Of a stretch of 64,000 nt of DNA, positions 34,531-41,985 are shown piece after piece (positions within the stretch are counted from its first letter, which is position 1; every line of letters starts with the position of its first letter). The position numbers were made by a program, and so were the translations under genes. The stretch spans positions 1,302,001 through 1,366,000 of the forward strand of contig NZ_LT629690.1 of the NCBI RefSeq assembly GCF_900102185.1, given 5' to 3'. This stretch comes from Terriglobus roseus (GTDB lineage: Bacteria; Acidobacteriota; Terriglobia; Terriglobales; Acidobacteriaceae). The notes beneath the pieces are model-generated. The model was not told the origin of the DNA and did not search any database. It saw only the letters and a program-made list of their open reading frames with translations.

Positions 34531-35628
34531 ATGCACCTGCGAATTGGTTCCCGCGGCTCGCGGCTCGCGTTATGGCAAAGCAATCACATCGCTGCGCACC
34601 TGCGCGCGCTGGGACACACCACTGAGATTCTGATTATCCGCACGACGGGTGACCGTATGCAGGACCCCGCCTTTGCCGCGACGATCATCGGCCCTGATGG
34701 CAAAACACCAGCGAATGTCGACGGCAAAGGCATCTTCATCAAGGAAATTGAAGAAGCACTTGCGGCTGGAACGATTGACCTTGCGGTCCATTCGTTGAAA
34801 GATCTTCCAACGGAGTTGGATGCGCAGTTCACGCTGGCGGCGATTCCGGAACGCGCCGACCCGCGTGATGTTCTGCTAGTTCCGGACTGGTTGCAGATTC
34901 ACACGCTGCCTGCGAATGCGCGTATTGGCACGACATCACCACGTCGCATGGCGCAGTTGCGCGCTCTCAATCCAGAGTTCCAGTTTGTCGCGATCCGCGG
35001 CAATATCGACACACGCATCCGTAAGCTGGGGCGCGGTGATTGCGATGCGTTGGTATTGGCTGCCGCAGGAATTGATCGCCTTGGAACAAGGCTGTTGAAG
35101 CCAGTGGAGCTTGATCCGCGGCATCCAGAGTTTGGTCGTCCGCCGCACATCGAGTGCATTACGCATCCGGATCACGATCATCTTGCCGATCATGACCACG
35201 GTGATGAACTTCCGGGACAGGCGGATTGGATTCGTCAGCGTTTTGATCCAGAGATGCTATGTCCTTCACCGGGGCAGGGTGCTCTTGCGATCGAGACACG
35301 CGCAGGTGACACAAGGACCATTGCCGCTATCCAGGTGCTGGACGATGCGACGACGCGTTATGCCGTGGAAAGCGAACGCTGGCTGCTGCATGCGCTAGGC
35401 GGAGGATGCTCGTTGCCCGTTGGCGCACTTTGCATTCAGGAACAGGGCCGCGCAAAGCTTCATGCAGTAGTGGCAGCGCCCGATGGCGAATGCGTAGTGA
35501 CTGCGACGCTATACGCGGCAGAAGGCGAATCCGCACAGAGCTTCGGCTCGCGTGGTGCCCAGACGCTAGTCGAGCAGGGCGCGCGCGAATTGCTGGCGGA
35601 AGGCTTTGCCGGGGTGGAGGCCGAGTAA
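34531..35628 (+). CDS. hemC: Hydroxymethylbilane synthase with His/Asp-rich insertion
   Basis: A 365-residue porphobilinogen deaminase, which joins four porphobilinogens into hydroxymethylbilane. Conserved parts are RIGSRGSRLALWQ, IDLAVHSLKDLPT, TTSPRRMAQL, RGNIDTRIRKL, SPGQGALAIE and Cys 293 (GGGCSLPVGAL), which carries the dipyrromethane cofactor. Between 190 and 238, where most HemC proteins have a short loop, there is an insertion of about 40-45 residues with the run H-P-D-H-D-H-L-A-D-H-D-H (212-223), which could bind metal. hemD begins 3 bp after its stop. The ATG is chosen at the family's usual first residues. Confidence 0.93.
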   Translation: MHLRIGSRGSRLALWQSNHIAAHLRALGHTTEILIIRTTGDRMQDPAFAATIIGPDGKTPANVDGKGIFIKEIEEALAAGTIDLAVHSLKDLPTELDAQFTLAAIPERADPRDVLLVPDWLQIHTLPANARIGTTSPRRMAQLRALNPEFQFVAIRGNIDTRIRKLGRGDCDALVLAAAGIDRLGTRLLKPVELDPRHPEFGRPPHIECITHPDHDHLADHDHGDELPGQADWIRQRFDPEMLCPSPGQGALAIETRAGDTRTIAAIQVLDDATTRYAVESERWLLHALGGGCSLPVGALCIQEQGRAKLHAVVAAPDGECVVTATLYAAEGESAQSFGSRGAQTLVEQGARELLAEGFAGVEAE

Positions 35629-35631
35629 CGC

Positions 35632-36381
35632 TTGGCTCCCCGTGTTCTGGTCACACGTGCCCCGCACCAGGCATCGGCGCTGGGAGATGCACTGGCCGCG
35701 CATGGTCTGCGCGTCGCTTCCGTACCCACCATTGCGCTCGCTCCTCCCAGCGACGAGTACGCCACGCTGGACCGCGTTCTCGTCCGTCTGGATGAGTTCG
35801 ATTGGATTCTGTTCACCTCTGCGAACGCAGTTGCTGTCTTCGCAGAAAGGCTTGAGGATGAGGCTGTTCCGTTAACCTGCGGCATCGCCAGCATTGGCGC
35901 GGCTACCAGCAAAGCATTGCGCGACGCGGGCTTTCCTGTGCGTCTGCAGGCGCAGACAGCCATCGCAGAGTCTCTCGCGAAATCGCTGTTACCACACGCC
36001 CGTGGTGCCTCCATGCTGCTGGTGCGCGCAGAGCAGGGAAGAGACGTCCTGATCGAAATACTCGAAGAGGCTGGCGCTGAAGTCACTTTGGCCCCTGCCT
36101 ATCGCACAGTGATTCCTACGGAATCGGTGGAGCGGTTGAAACGCGAACTGCCTACGGTAGACGCCATCACCTTCACCAGTTCCTCTTCGGTGCAGAACCT
36201 GTTTGCGTTACTCGATGCTGCCGGTCTGACTCTGTCCAAGGAAATGGTGCTGGCATCCATTGGTCCTATTACCACCGCATCGCTCAAGGAGCAGGGACTG
36301 AGGCCCACGGTAGAGGCGCGAGAGGCCACCGTAATATCGCTGGCTTCCGCGGTTGCGACGGCGCTCCGACATCGCGCATAA
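35632..36381 (+). CDS. hemD: Uroporphyrinogen-III synthase
   Basis: A 249-residue HemD, which closes and rearranges hydroxymethylbilane to uroporphyrinogen III. The family is poorly conserved but the usual marks are here: VLVTRAPHQASAL at the start, DWILFTSANAV, the ASIGAATSKALRD loop, and ITFTSSSSVQNLF with GPITTASLKEQGL in the second domain. It starts with TTG, 3 bp after hemC, with GGAGG about 11 nt upstream. It is co-expressed with hemC. Confidence 0.85.
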   Translation: MAPRVLVTRAPHQASALGDALAAHGLRVASVPTIALAPPSDEYATLDRVLVRLDEFDWILFTSANAVAVFAERLEDEAVPLTCGIASIGAATSKALRDAGFPVRLQAQTAIAESLAKSLLPHARGASMLLVRAEQGRDVLIEILEEAGAEVTLAPAYRTVIPTESVERLKRELPTVDAITFTSSSSVQNLFALLDAAGLTLSKEMVLASIGPITTASLKEQGLRPTVEAREATVISLASAVATALRHRA

Positions 36382-36398
36382 AAATCTTTGGAGACGGG

Positions 36399-36426
36399 TG
36401 TAAGGTTCGCTCGCTGGCTGCGTGTT
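36399..36426 (+). promoter_or_regulatory. Possible ECF-type promoter
   Basis: TGTAAG (36399-36404) and CGTGTT (36421-36426) are separated by 16 bp and lie about 40 bp upstream of the Cys-rich mini-gene. They resemble ECF-sigma promoters (AAC-like -35, CGT-like -10) and would fit autoregulation by the downstream sigma factor. The match is loose. Confidence 0.25.
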
Positions 36427-36433
36427 TCTCAGT

Positions 36434-36452
36434 GAGCCGCAGATTACGGCTC
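36434..36452 (+). promoter_or_regulatory. Leader hairpin before the mini-gene
   Basis: GAGCCG (36434-36439) pairs with CGGCTC (36447-36452) around a 7-nt loop, ending only 2 nt before the AAGGAG ribosome binding site (36455-36460). It may tune translation of the mini-gene and, through coupling, of the sigma factor. Confidence 0.35.
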
Positions 36453-36466
36453 TGAAGGAGAAACCA

Positions 36467-36538
36467 ATGAAGTGCAATGAATGCCAATGCGGTGAAGTCT
36501 GTGTCTGCGTCATTTGTGGATGCAAGCGGAATGGTTAG
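36467..36538 (+). CDS. 23-residue Cys-rich mini-protein
   Basis: This very short gene encodes 23 residues, seven of them Cys, spaced C-x2-C-x-C-x3-C-x-C-x2-C-x-C (Cys 3, 6, 8, 12, 14, 17, 19), a nearly mirror-symmetric metallothionein-like pattern. AAGGAG lies exactly 6 nt before its ATG and is too far (16 nt) from the next ATG (36477), which belongs to the sigma-factor frame; the ribosome binding site therefore serves the mini-gene. Its stop overlaps the probable sigma-factor start (ATG 36531), so translation of the two is coupled. The likely role is binding of Zn, Cu or similar metals, perhaps as a sensor or partner of the sigma factor, which ends in a related C-x2-C-x-C cluster. No known family is claimed. 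Confidence 0.65.
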   Translation: MKCNECQCGEVCVCVICGCKRNG

Positions 36539-37124
36539 TTCCTCAGGCGGCTACGGAACATCTCATTCTGTAGCCGCTGCCATGCCTGTAACCACACAAT
36601 TCGACACACTTCTGGAACACCGAGCGCAGTTTCTTGCGTTTTTGGAGCGTCGTCTGCATGACCGCAATAAGGCAGAAGACATTCTGCAAGCGGCCTACAT
36701 CCGTGCGCTGGAACACGAAGGCAATGTGCAGGAGCATGAGTCGGTTGTGGGGTGGTTTTATCGAGTCCTGCGTAATGCGGTGATCGATTCGTACCGCAGA
36801 CACAGTGTGGAGAACGAAGGTCTCGCAGTGCTGGCGAGAGAGATGGAAGATGCCGCTACCCCGCCTGTCGACCTGCGCGATGAGGTGTGTCTTTGTTTGA
36901 AGTCGGCGGTGGATTCGCTGTCGCCTGACTATGCGGAACTACTGCGCGAAGTGGATCTTGCAGATGAACCGCTTGCTGCCTATGCCCAGAAGCGAGATTT
37001 GACCAGCAACAACGCCGCAGTGCGAGCGCATCGTGCGCGTGCGGCTTTGCGCAAGGCGTTGATCCGTTCCTGCGGAGCCTGTGCGGAACATCATTGCGAA
37101 AACTGCACCTGCAAACGCTGTTAA
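36531..37124 (+). CDS. ECF sigma factor with C-terminal Cys/His cluster
   Basis: A 197-residue ECF-type sigma-70 factor. Region 2 (FLERRLHDRNKAEDILQAAYI, WFYRVLRNAVIDSYRR) binds the -10 element and core polymerase; region 4 (LSPDYAELLREVDL, NNAAVRAHRARAALRKAL) binds the -35. The last 17 residues hold six Cys (181, 184, 189, 192, 194, 197) and His 187-188, a likely zinc or redox site. No transmembrane anti-sigma gene is adjacent; the Cys tail and the Cys-rich mini-protein may take over regulation. I use ATG 36531, overlapping the mini-gene stop; an ATG at 36477 is in frame but reads through the mini-gene in the wrong frame, and ATG 36582 is another possibility. Confidence 0.8.
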   Translation: MVSSSGGYGTSHSVAAAMPVTTQFDTLLEHRAQFLAFLERRLHDRNKAEDILQAAYIRALEHEGNVQEHESVVGWFYRVLRNAVIDSYRRHSVENEGLAVLAREMEDAATPPVDLRDEVCLCLKSAVDSLSPDYAELLREVDLADEPLAAYAQKRDLTSNNAAVRAHRARAALRKALIRSCGACAEHHCENCTCKRC

Positions 37125-37129
37125 TGAAG

Positions 37130-37155
37130 AAAGGCATGGCTTGCGCCATGCCTTT
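37130..37155. terminator. Bidirectional terminator
   Basis: An 11-bp stem (AAAGGCATGGC with its complement) and a 4-nt loop TTGC, with T-run on the plus side and A-run on the other, separate the sigma gene from mqnD converging on it. Confidence 0.75.
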
Positions 37156-37176
37156 TCTCGTTCCTGGTGAATCGGA

Positions 37177-38034
37177 TTAGTCGATGAAATCGACCTTTGC
37201 CTTGTGTGGGATCACGCCGCGCTCATAACCCATGTCCAGCAGCTTCTTGATGGCTTCACGTCCGTCGTCGCCGTAGTTCAGGGTGCGCTCGTTCACGTAC
37301 ATGCCCACAAACTTGTTGGCCAGGTTTGGATCCAGATCACGCGCAAACTGCATGGCGTATTCCAGAGCTTGCGGACGGTGATCCAGCGCGTGCTGAATGG
37401 AGTCGCGCAAAGCCTGCGTGGCAATGTGCATGGACTCCGCACCCAGCGAGCGGCGGATAGCATTGCCACCCAGCGGCAACGGCAGACCATCAGTCTGTTC
37501 GCGCCACCACTGGCCCATGTCCAGAATCTTGTGCAGTCCGTTATCGCCGTAGGTGAGCTGACCTTCGTGGATGATCAGGCCCGCTTCGAACTCGCCTGCA
37601 ACCACGCGTGGAATGATCTGGTCGAACGGAACGACCTCATACGCCACTTCCGGATGGAAGAGACGCAGCGTCAGGAATGCAGTCGTTAGTTCGCCCGGAA
37701 CAGCGATCTTCAGCTTCTTCACTTCGTCCGTTGTGTACTTGCGGGGAGCCACGATCATCGGGCCGTAGCCTTCGCCCACTGAGCCGCCACACGCCATCAG
37801 GGCGTATTCGTCCTGCAGGTAGGGGTAGGCATGGAAGCTGATGGCGGTCACGTCATAGTACGGATCGTGAATGGCACGCTGGTTCAGCGTTTCAATGTCC
37901 GTAAGAACGTGGGTGAACTTGTAGCCGGGGACGCGGACCTTGTTCGTTGCAAGGCCGTAGAACATGAATGCGTCGTCGGAGTCGGGGCTGTGGGCCACCT
38001 TGATCTCTTGTACGCCTGTCGGGGTGGTGCTCAT
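37177..38034 (-). CDS. mqnD: 1,4-dihydroxy-6-naphthoate synthase
   Basis: A 285-residue MqnD-type enzyme of the futalosine route to menaquinone. It converts cyclic dehypoxanthine futalosine to 1,4-dihydroxy-6-naphthoate. The family start HSPDSDDAFMFYGL is clear, as are DIETLNQRA, TAISFHAYPYL and the GLIIHEGQLTY motif with its conserved His. The fold is that of periplasmic binding proteins but the protein has no signal peptide, as expected for a cytoplasmic enzyme. It follows bioY by 52 bp on the same strand. Confidence 0.88.
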   Translation of the reverse strand: MSTTPTGVQEIKVAHSPDSDDAFMFYGLATNKVRVPGYKFTHVLTDIETLNQRAIHDPYYDVTAISFHAYPYLQDEYALMACGGSVGEGYGPMIVAPRKYTTDEVKKLKIAVPGELTTAFLTLRLFHPEVAYEVVPFDQIIPRVVAGEFEAGLIIHEGQLTYGDNGLHKILDMGQWWREQTDGLPLPLGGNAIRRSLGAESMHIATQALRDSIQHALDHRPQALEYAMQFARDLDPNLANKFVGMYVNERTLNYGDDGREAIKKLLDMGYERGVIPHKAKVDFID

Positions 38035-38086
38035 GAAATGGTTTGTCCTTCAGGGTGTTCAGGTAATTGGGGGAGGAAGTTACGAC

Positions 38087-38665
38087 TTAACGACGAGCCA
38101 CAGCGGTGGCCATGCCTGCCGCAGCAAGAACCTTGATGGTGTCTGCCAGAGCAAACGGAGCCACAGCGCCACCGAGCGCCACGGAGAAGGGAACGTGCAG
38201 CGACACGCTGAACCACGCGGAGCCGCAGGCGTAAACCAGCAGCATGGCCGCAGCGCCCGCAGCAGCAAAGCTGACGTAACGGCGCGAACGCAGCGCAGCA
38301 GGAATACCCGCAATTGCTGCTGCCAGCGGATATGCGAACAGATAGCCGCCTGTAGGCCCCAGCAGGCGTGCCACGCCGGGCAGACCAGCGGTGGTGAAGA
38401 CCGGCATACCTGCCGCGCCTTCAGCCAGATACAGAGCCAGCGCGGCGAATCCTGCAGTTGGTCCCATCAGCATGCCCACCAGGATCACCGCAAAGGGCTG
38501 CAACGTGAACGGAACTGGCGTGAACGGCAGAGGTACAGAGATGTGTGCGCAAAGCGCGATGAACAGGCTTGCGGCCACAACAGCCGATGCCTGCAGCGCA
38601 AACGATACCGAACGCGACTCGCCCGCGATGGCGGGACGCAGAGAAGACAGAGAGATACGTGACAT
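38087..38665 (-). CDS. bioY: Biotin transporter BioY
   Basis: A 192-residue membrane protein of the BioY family, the substrate-binding (S) component of an energy-coupling-factor biotin transporter. Six hydrophobic helices, ISVPLPFTPVPFTLQ, LALYLAEGAAGMPVF and GPTGGYLFAYPLAA, with the conserved biotin-site residues, are present. No bioM or bioN gene is nearby, so it may work alone or with a shared ECF module. The start at 38665 is preferred for its fit to the first helix; a start 6 codons earlier is possible. The upstream gene on the same strand is a small membrane-anchored protein. Confidence 0.9.
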   Translation of the reverse strand: MSRISLSSLRPAIAGESRSVSFALQASAVVAASLFIALCAHISVPLPFTPVPFTLQPFAVILVGMLMGPTAGFAALALYLAEGAAGMPVFTTAGLPGVARLLGPTGGYLFAYPLAAAIAGIPAALRSRRYVSFAAAGAAAMLLVYACGSAWFSVSLHVPFSVALGGAVAPFALADTIKVLAAAGMATAVARR

Positions 38666-38718
38666 GGGCCAGGTGCCTTTCATTTCTGATTGTACCGGCT
38701 GTTACGCGTGATGCGAGA

Positions 38719-39105
38719 TCAACGGTATTCGGGCCTCGAAAGAGTCCCCGTTGGACGACGTACCCCACCTGCGGGTGTAACGCCAACATCAGGATCGCGC
38801 AGGTCGCCCAGATTTTCATTGAAATAGGCGCGGTCAGGCCGTTTGTGTAGTGGAGAATCCGGCGTGTCGGCGGCGGGCGTTTCTTTTTGCAATCCTTGCC
38901 CACGGCTGCGCGTCCGTACCGATTGCGATGACGCCACGACGCCGGCCGCCAGATCCATGCGTGGATGCTGCCGTTTCTCCCGCACGGCGGACTCAGATCG
39001 TGCGGGAGAAGAGGAAGTCGTCTTACGCATGCTGCGCCACAACGCAACGATGCTCAGTAGCAAAACAACGCAACATGCGGCGGCAATTTCAGCGAGCGTT
39101 TGCAT
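38719..39105 (-). CDS. Small membrane-anchored basic protein, unknown
   Basis: A protein of about 128 residues: one N-terminal hydrophobic helix (QTLAEIAAACCVVLLLSIVALW) followed by a long polar, Arg- and Pro-rich tail ending in RRPTGTLSRPEYR. This is the layout of a single-pass protein with a disordered cytoplasmic domain. It has no known motif. The start is uncertain: ATG 39105 precedes the helix directly but has no clear ribosome binding site. It lies 53 bp from bioY on the same strand. Confidence 0.4.
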   Translation of the reverse strand: MQTLAEIAAACCVVLLLSIVALWRSMRKTTSSSPARSESAVREKRQHPRMDLAAGVVASSQSVRTRSRGQGLQKETPAADTPDSPLHKRPDRAYFNENLGDLRDPDVGVTPAGGVRRPTGTLSRPEYR

Positions 39106-39215
39106 AAAGACCAGCCGAGAATACAACCACCGCACCGGGTTCTCAAAGCAGGAGAGCCGCTTATACCGGATTTGGCCTCATGGATAGCATTTTCACCGTA
39201 AAAAGGAGGTATCGA

Positions 39216-39641
39216 GTGGGGTGCCACCTCTTGCATCGCACTGCATCCACGCATCTACTGGAAGAAGTGGAAACGCAGCAAAAAACGACGCAGCTCCGCG
39301 GATTCGCAGCCACTCTAGGCCGCATCTGTGAGGCTTTCTACGGAAACCGACGCCGCCTGGCGACGGGCGCGGCGGCATTGCTGGCCATCATGGTTGGTTA
39401 CCACGTCGTCTTTGGAAAGAATGGCCTTACGGCCTATCAGAATAAGCGCCACGACCTGCGTGATCTGCAGTCACAAAGTCAGCAGTTGGAGCAGGACAAT
39501 GGGCGACTGCGCAGCCACGTGGAACGCCTGACGAACAATCCGGATGCCATTGAGCATGAGGCCCGCGAGGCGCTGCACTACGCGCGTCCCGGCGAAGTTA
39601 TCTACACTCTGCCTTCGGATCAAAAGCCCGCTGCAAAGTAA
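39216..39641 (+). CDS. FtsB/DivIC-like septum protein
   Basis: A 141-residue membrane protein of the septum formation initiator family: cytoplasmic N-terminus, one membrane helix (RLATGAAALLAIMVGYHVVF) and a periplasmic coiled coil (DLRDLQSQSQQLEQDNGRLRSHVERL), followed by IEHEAREALHYARPGEVIYTLP, the typical C-terminal segment. It should join the FtsQLB divisome complex. The start is set by AAAGGAGGT (39202-39210), 5 nt before GTG 39216; the in-frame ATG at 39180 lies upstream of the ribosome binding site. Confidence 0.75.
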   Translation: MGCHLLHRTASTHLLEEVETQQKTTQLRGFAATLGRICEAFYGNRRRLATGAAALLAIMVGYHVVFGKNGLTAYQNKRHDLRDLQSQSQQLEQDNGRLRSHVERLTNNPDAIEHEAREALHYARPGEVIYTLPSDQKPAAK

Positions 39642-39642
39642 C

Positions 39643-40233
39643 TCAGTCCACGTGCAGTGAACCGTCCAGATCGACGGTAAGACGATCCTTCGTCACCAGC
39701 ATCGAATGTACCTTCAGCGAATCCAGCGCCACGTTATAGCCGGTACTGTCCTTTGATTTTGCCAATGCCGCACGTAGTAGCTCTGCCGCATTTAGCTTCA
39801 TGCTGGCGGGCAGTTTGCGCTGCAGGAAGGGAACCAGCAGGAAGTCGAGTTCCTTGTTGCCGGTGAAGCGGTCCACCCGTGCGTCGCGGAATCCGATGGA
39901 TTCACCCTCAGCCTGCGGGACTACGGAGACGTCTGCCATAGTGTTGAATCCCACACCCACACACTTGCCAAAGACGCCGGCACCCAGACGCGAGTGCGTG
40001 CTGACATGCACCACCACGCGGTCGTCCTGGAAGCTGACGGTGGCCTGATCGATATACACGTAGCAAGCAGAATTGCGGTCGCCGCGCAGGTAGTAGCGGG
40101 CGTCCGGAGCATTGAAGAGTTGTTCTTTGAGGGTCCGTTCCAGCGCCGCCGCAGAGACTTTCAATTCAATGGCGCGGGCGTTCAGGGTAAGCAGCGACAT
40201 GAGCAACAAAACCGGGAGCAGAAGGCGCTTCAC
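39643..40233 (-). CDS. Exported protein of unknown function
   Basis: A protein of about 196 residues with a signal peptide (VKRLLLPVLLLMSLLTLNARA) and a mostly beta-structured mature part (ELKVSAAALERTLKEQLF, YIDQATVSFQDDRVVVHVSTHSRLG, LTVDLDGSLHVD). The alternating pattern suggests an envelope lipid-binding or AsmA-like small fold, without a family name that I can defend. GTG 40233 is selected by the signal peptide and a nearby AGGA; a longer frame upstream has no export signal at its start. It follows a peptidoglycan-binding-like gene by 73 bp. Confidence 0.55.
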   Translation of the reverse strand: MKRLLLPVLLLMSLLTLNARAIELKVSAAALERTLKEQLFNAPDARYYLRGDRNSACYVYIDQATVSFQDDRVVVHVSTHSRLGAGVFGKCVGVGFNTMADVSVVPQAEGESIGFRDARVDRFTGNKELDFLLVPFLQRKLPASMKLNAAELLRAALAKSKDSTGYNVALDSLKVHSMLVTKDRLTVDLDGSLHVD

Positions 40234-40306
40234 AATTCCTAGAATAGCGCTTCGCAAGATAGCTGTAGAGGGGCTACCGGGGCCCGGTGGGGGAGTCAAA
40301 CTGCGT

Positions 40307-40717
40307 TTATTTGCCGCCGAATGTTTCCACGTCGCTCGAGGTCGCAGCACCACCTTCTGAGAGCGCAACAGGAACCGTGGAGGGTGTCGTCTGCGAGGTG
40401 GGTCCAAGGCCCAGCTTGATCAGCGCGCGCGAGTCCGGTACCAGCTTGGTCTGCCAGCCGTTATCGCCCTGCAGCTTCTGCATGGCAGCCTGGCTTTCGG
40501 CATCCCAGTGGCCGCTGGCTTCCTTCAGGTAGCCAGCCTTCACCAACGCCGTCTGTATCTGCGCGGCGCGGGTGTCGTCCATGGCACGCTGGTGCGGTGC
40601 GGCGGTCTGGGTCTTCTTGTGTTTCGCTGTAGGGCCCCGCTTCACGCGAGAGGCCTGCAACGGGAGAACGGAAGAGAAGAGGAGCAGAGTCGCAGCGGAC
40701 GCCATATAAAAGCGCAT
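40307..40717 (-). CDS. Exported peptidoglycan-binding-like protein
   Basis: A 136-residue secreted protein: signal peptide (to about residue 22, LPLQA), basic linker, then a helical repeat of the PG_binding_1 type (AAQIQTALVKAGYLKEASGHWDAESQAAMQKLQ). The domain normally holds onto cell-wall peptides. The C-terminal part is Ser/Thr-rich and probably flexible. It is a single-gene or two-gene unit with the next protein on the same strand. Confidence 0.65.
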   Translation of the reverse strand: MRFYMASAATLLLFSSVLPLQASRVKRGPTAKHKKTQTAAPHQRAMDDTRAAQIQTALVKAGYLKEASGHWDAESQAAMQKLQGDNGWQTKLVPDSRALIKLGLGPTSQTTPSTVPVALSEGGAATSSDVETFGGK

Positions 40718-40892
40718 GAAAACCTCTAACAGCTGAATTTCTTATCCCGCAATGTGGACCGTTTCACCCACACTACACACTGAAAGAACCCCGGCGCAAC
40801 CCGAATGTGGCGGGAATGTGAACGTCCTTTGGGGACGGATTGCGCCATAGGTACAAATCGGCGGAAGTTGGCGTTCGATAGAAATTTCACAA

Positions 40893-40931
40893 AAAAAGAG
40901 GGTCGCTCCAAGCTGGAGCGACCCTCTTTTT
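40893..40931. terminator. Strong terminator, perfect 18-bp stem
   Basis: A perfect 18-bp inverted repeat around an AGC loop, with T-run on both strands, lies 14 bp beyond the stop of the anti-sigma-antagonist gene. It ends transcription of the partner-switching pair. Confidence 0.85.
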
Positions 40932-40944
40932 GTATTTGCTGAAA

Positions 40945-41292
40945 TTAGCGGGTGAAAGAACCCACGGCGTGCGTTTCGTCGTCCCGGACGTCGAACACGG
41001 TGTACAGCTTGGTGATCTGGAGCAAATCCTGCACCTTCTTGGTCAGGTTCAACAGCTTCAGCTCGCCGCCCGCGTTCTTTACCGAGGTGTAGGCGGAAAC
41101 CAGCTCTCCGATACCCGAGGAGTCGATGTAGGAAACATCGCCCAGGTTGAGGAGGATGTTCTTGTCGCCCTTCGCGACGAGATCGCGGATGGTGTCACGC
41201 AGGGTGACGGAGCCTTCGCCCAGGGTGATCCGGCCGCTCAAGTCGAGAATCGTAACGCCGTCCACTTGGCGCGTGCTTACCTTGATGCTCAT
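40945..41292 (-). CDS. STAS anti-sigma factor antagonist (SpoIIAA/RsbV type)
   Basis: A 115-residue single STAS domain. VSYIDSSGIGELV contains the likely phosphorylated serine (Ser 58 or 59). Unphosphorylated protein would bind the RsbW-like kinase encoded just upstream (70 bp) and free a sigma factor. A strong AGGAGAG precedes the ATG and a long terminator follows the gene. Together the two genes form a partner-switching module; the target sigma factor is not adjacent. Confidence 0.88.
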   Translation of the reverse strand: MSIKVSTRQVDGVTILDLSGRITLGEGSVTLRDTIRDLVAKGDKNILLNLGDVSYIDSSGIGELVSAYTSVKNAGGELKLLNLTKKVQDLLQITKLYTVFDVRDDETHAVGSFTR

Positions 41293-41362
41293 CGTCTGTG
41301 TGCTCTCCTGCCGAAGGAATCGGCGAAATTGAAACTTGGGAAATCTGCGGTCGTTAAGTGGT

Positions 41363-41803
41363 TCAGGCTGCGTCCTGCGCGGGAATTCGGTGCTTAATAA
41401 GTGTCAGCTCAGTTCCCGGGGACAGTTGGCGAAAGTGTACCTCATCCATGAAGGCGCGCATAAGGAACACCCCGCGTCCCGAGCCGCGGAGGATATTCTC
41501 CGGCGAAAGGGGATCGGGTATGGCTTCCTCATTGAAGCCGGGACCCTGGTCGCTGATGCGAATGACAAGGTCATCGTCATTTGCTTCAAAGCTGGCCGTC
41601 ACTTCCTTGTCGCTGCTGTAGCTGTTGCCGTGGATGACGGCGTTCACGGCTGCCTCGCGGACGGCCATGGCGATGTTGGAAATGTCGTCTTCCGCGAATC
41701 CGGCGCGGTTGGCGAAGGATTCCGCCTCCTGCTCCACACGATCCACGGTATCCAGCGTGGACGGCAGGGTGAAGGTTGTCCGTGTTGTAGGTGTATTGGG
41801 CAA
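41363..41803 (-). CDS. Anti-sigma serine kinase (RsbW/SpoIIAB type)
   Basis: A 146-residue GHKL-fold ATPase: N-box ISNIAMAVREAAVNAVIHGN and G-boxes ISDQGPGF and GSGRGVFLMRAFMDEV. It should phosphorylate the STAS antagonist and sequester a sigma factor (or act on a stress-response partner). It is upstream of the antagonist, the reverse of the common rsbV-rsbW order. The start is a TTG, with only a loose AGGGA upstream, so the exact N-terminus is uncertain. A divergent PRC/MgtE_N/CBS gene begins about 180 bp away. Confidence 0.85.
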   Translation of the reverse strand: MPNTPTTRTTFTLPSTLDTVDRVEQEAESFANRAGFAEDDISNIAMAVREAAVNAVIHGNSYSSDKEVTASFEANDDDLVIRISDQGPGFNEEAIPDPLSPENILRGSGRGVFLMRAFMDEVHFRQLSPGTELTLIKHRIPAQDAA

Positions 41804-41985
41804 CGTGTCTCGGTCCCTGGCCGCTTGGTCTTGCTGGCAGTGTGCTTTCCCCGCGCAGGAATGTCAAGGCGCTTACGCACACGATTGTTACGGACCGGTG
41901 ATTTCGCCGATCGCGATAGCTTCGATAGACTGCCGGAAGGGCATTCAAAAAGCACCAGATTCCGGGCAGAGAGGAGCGGTGACGC

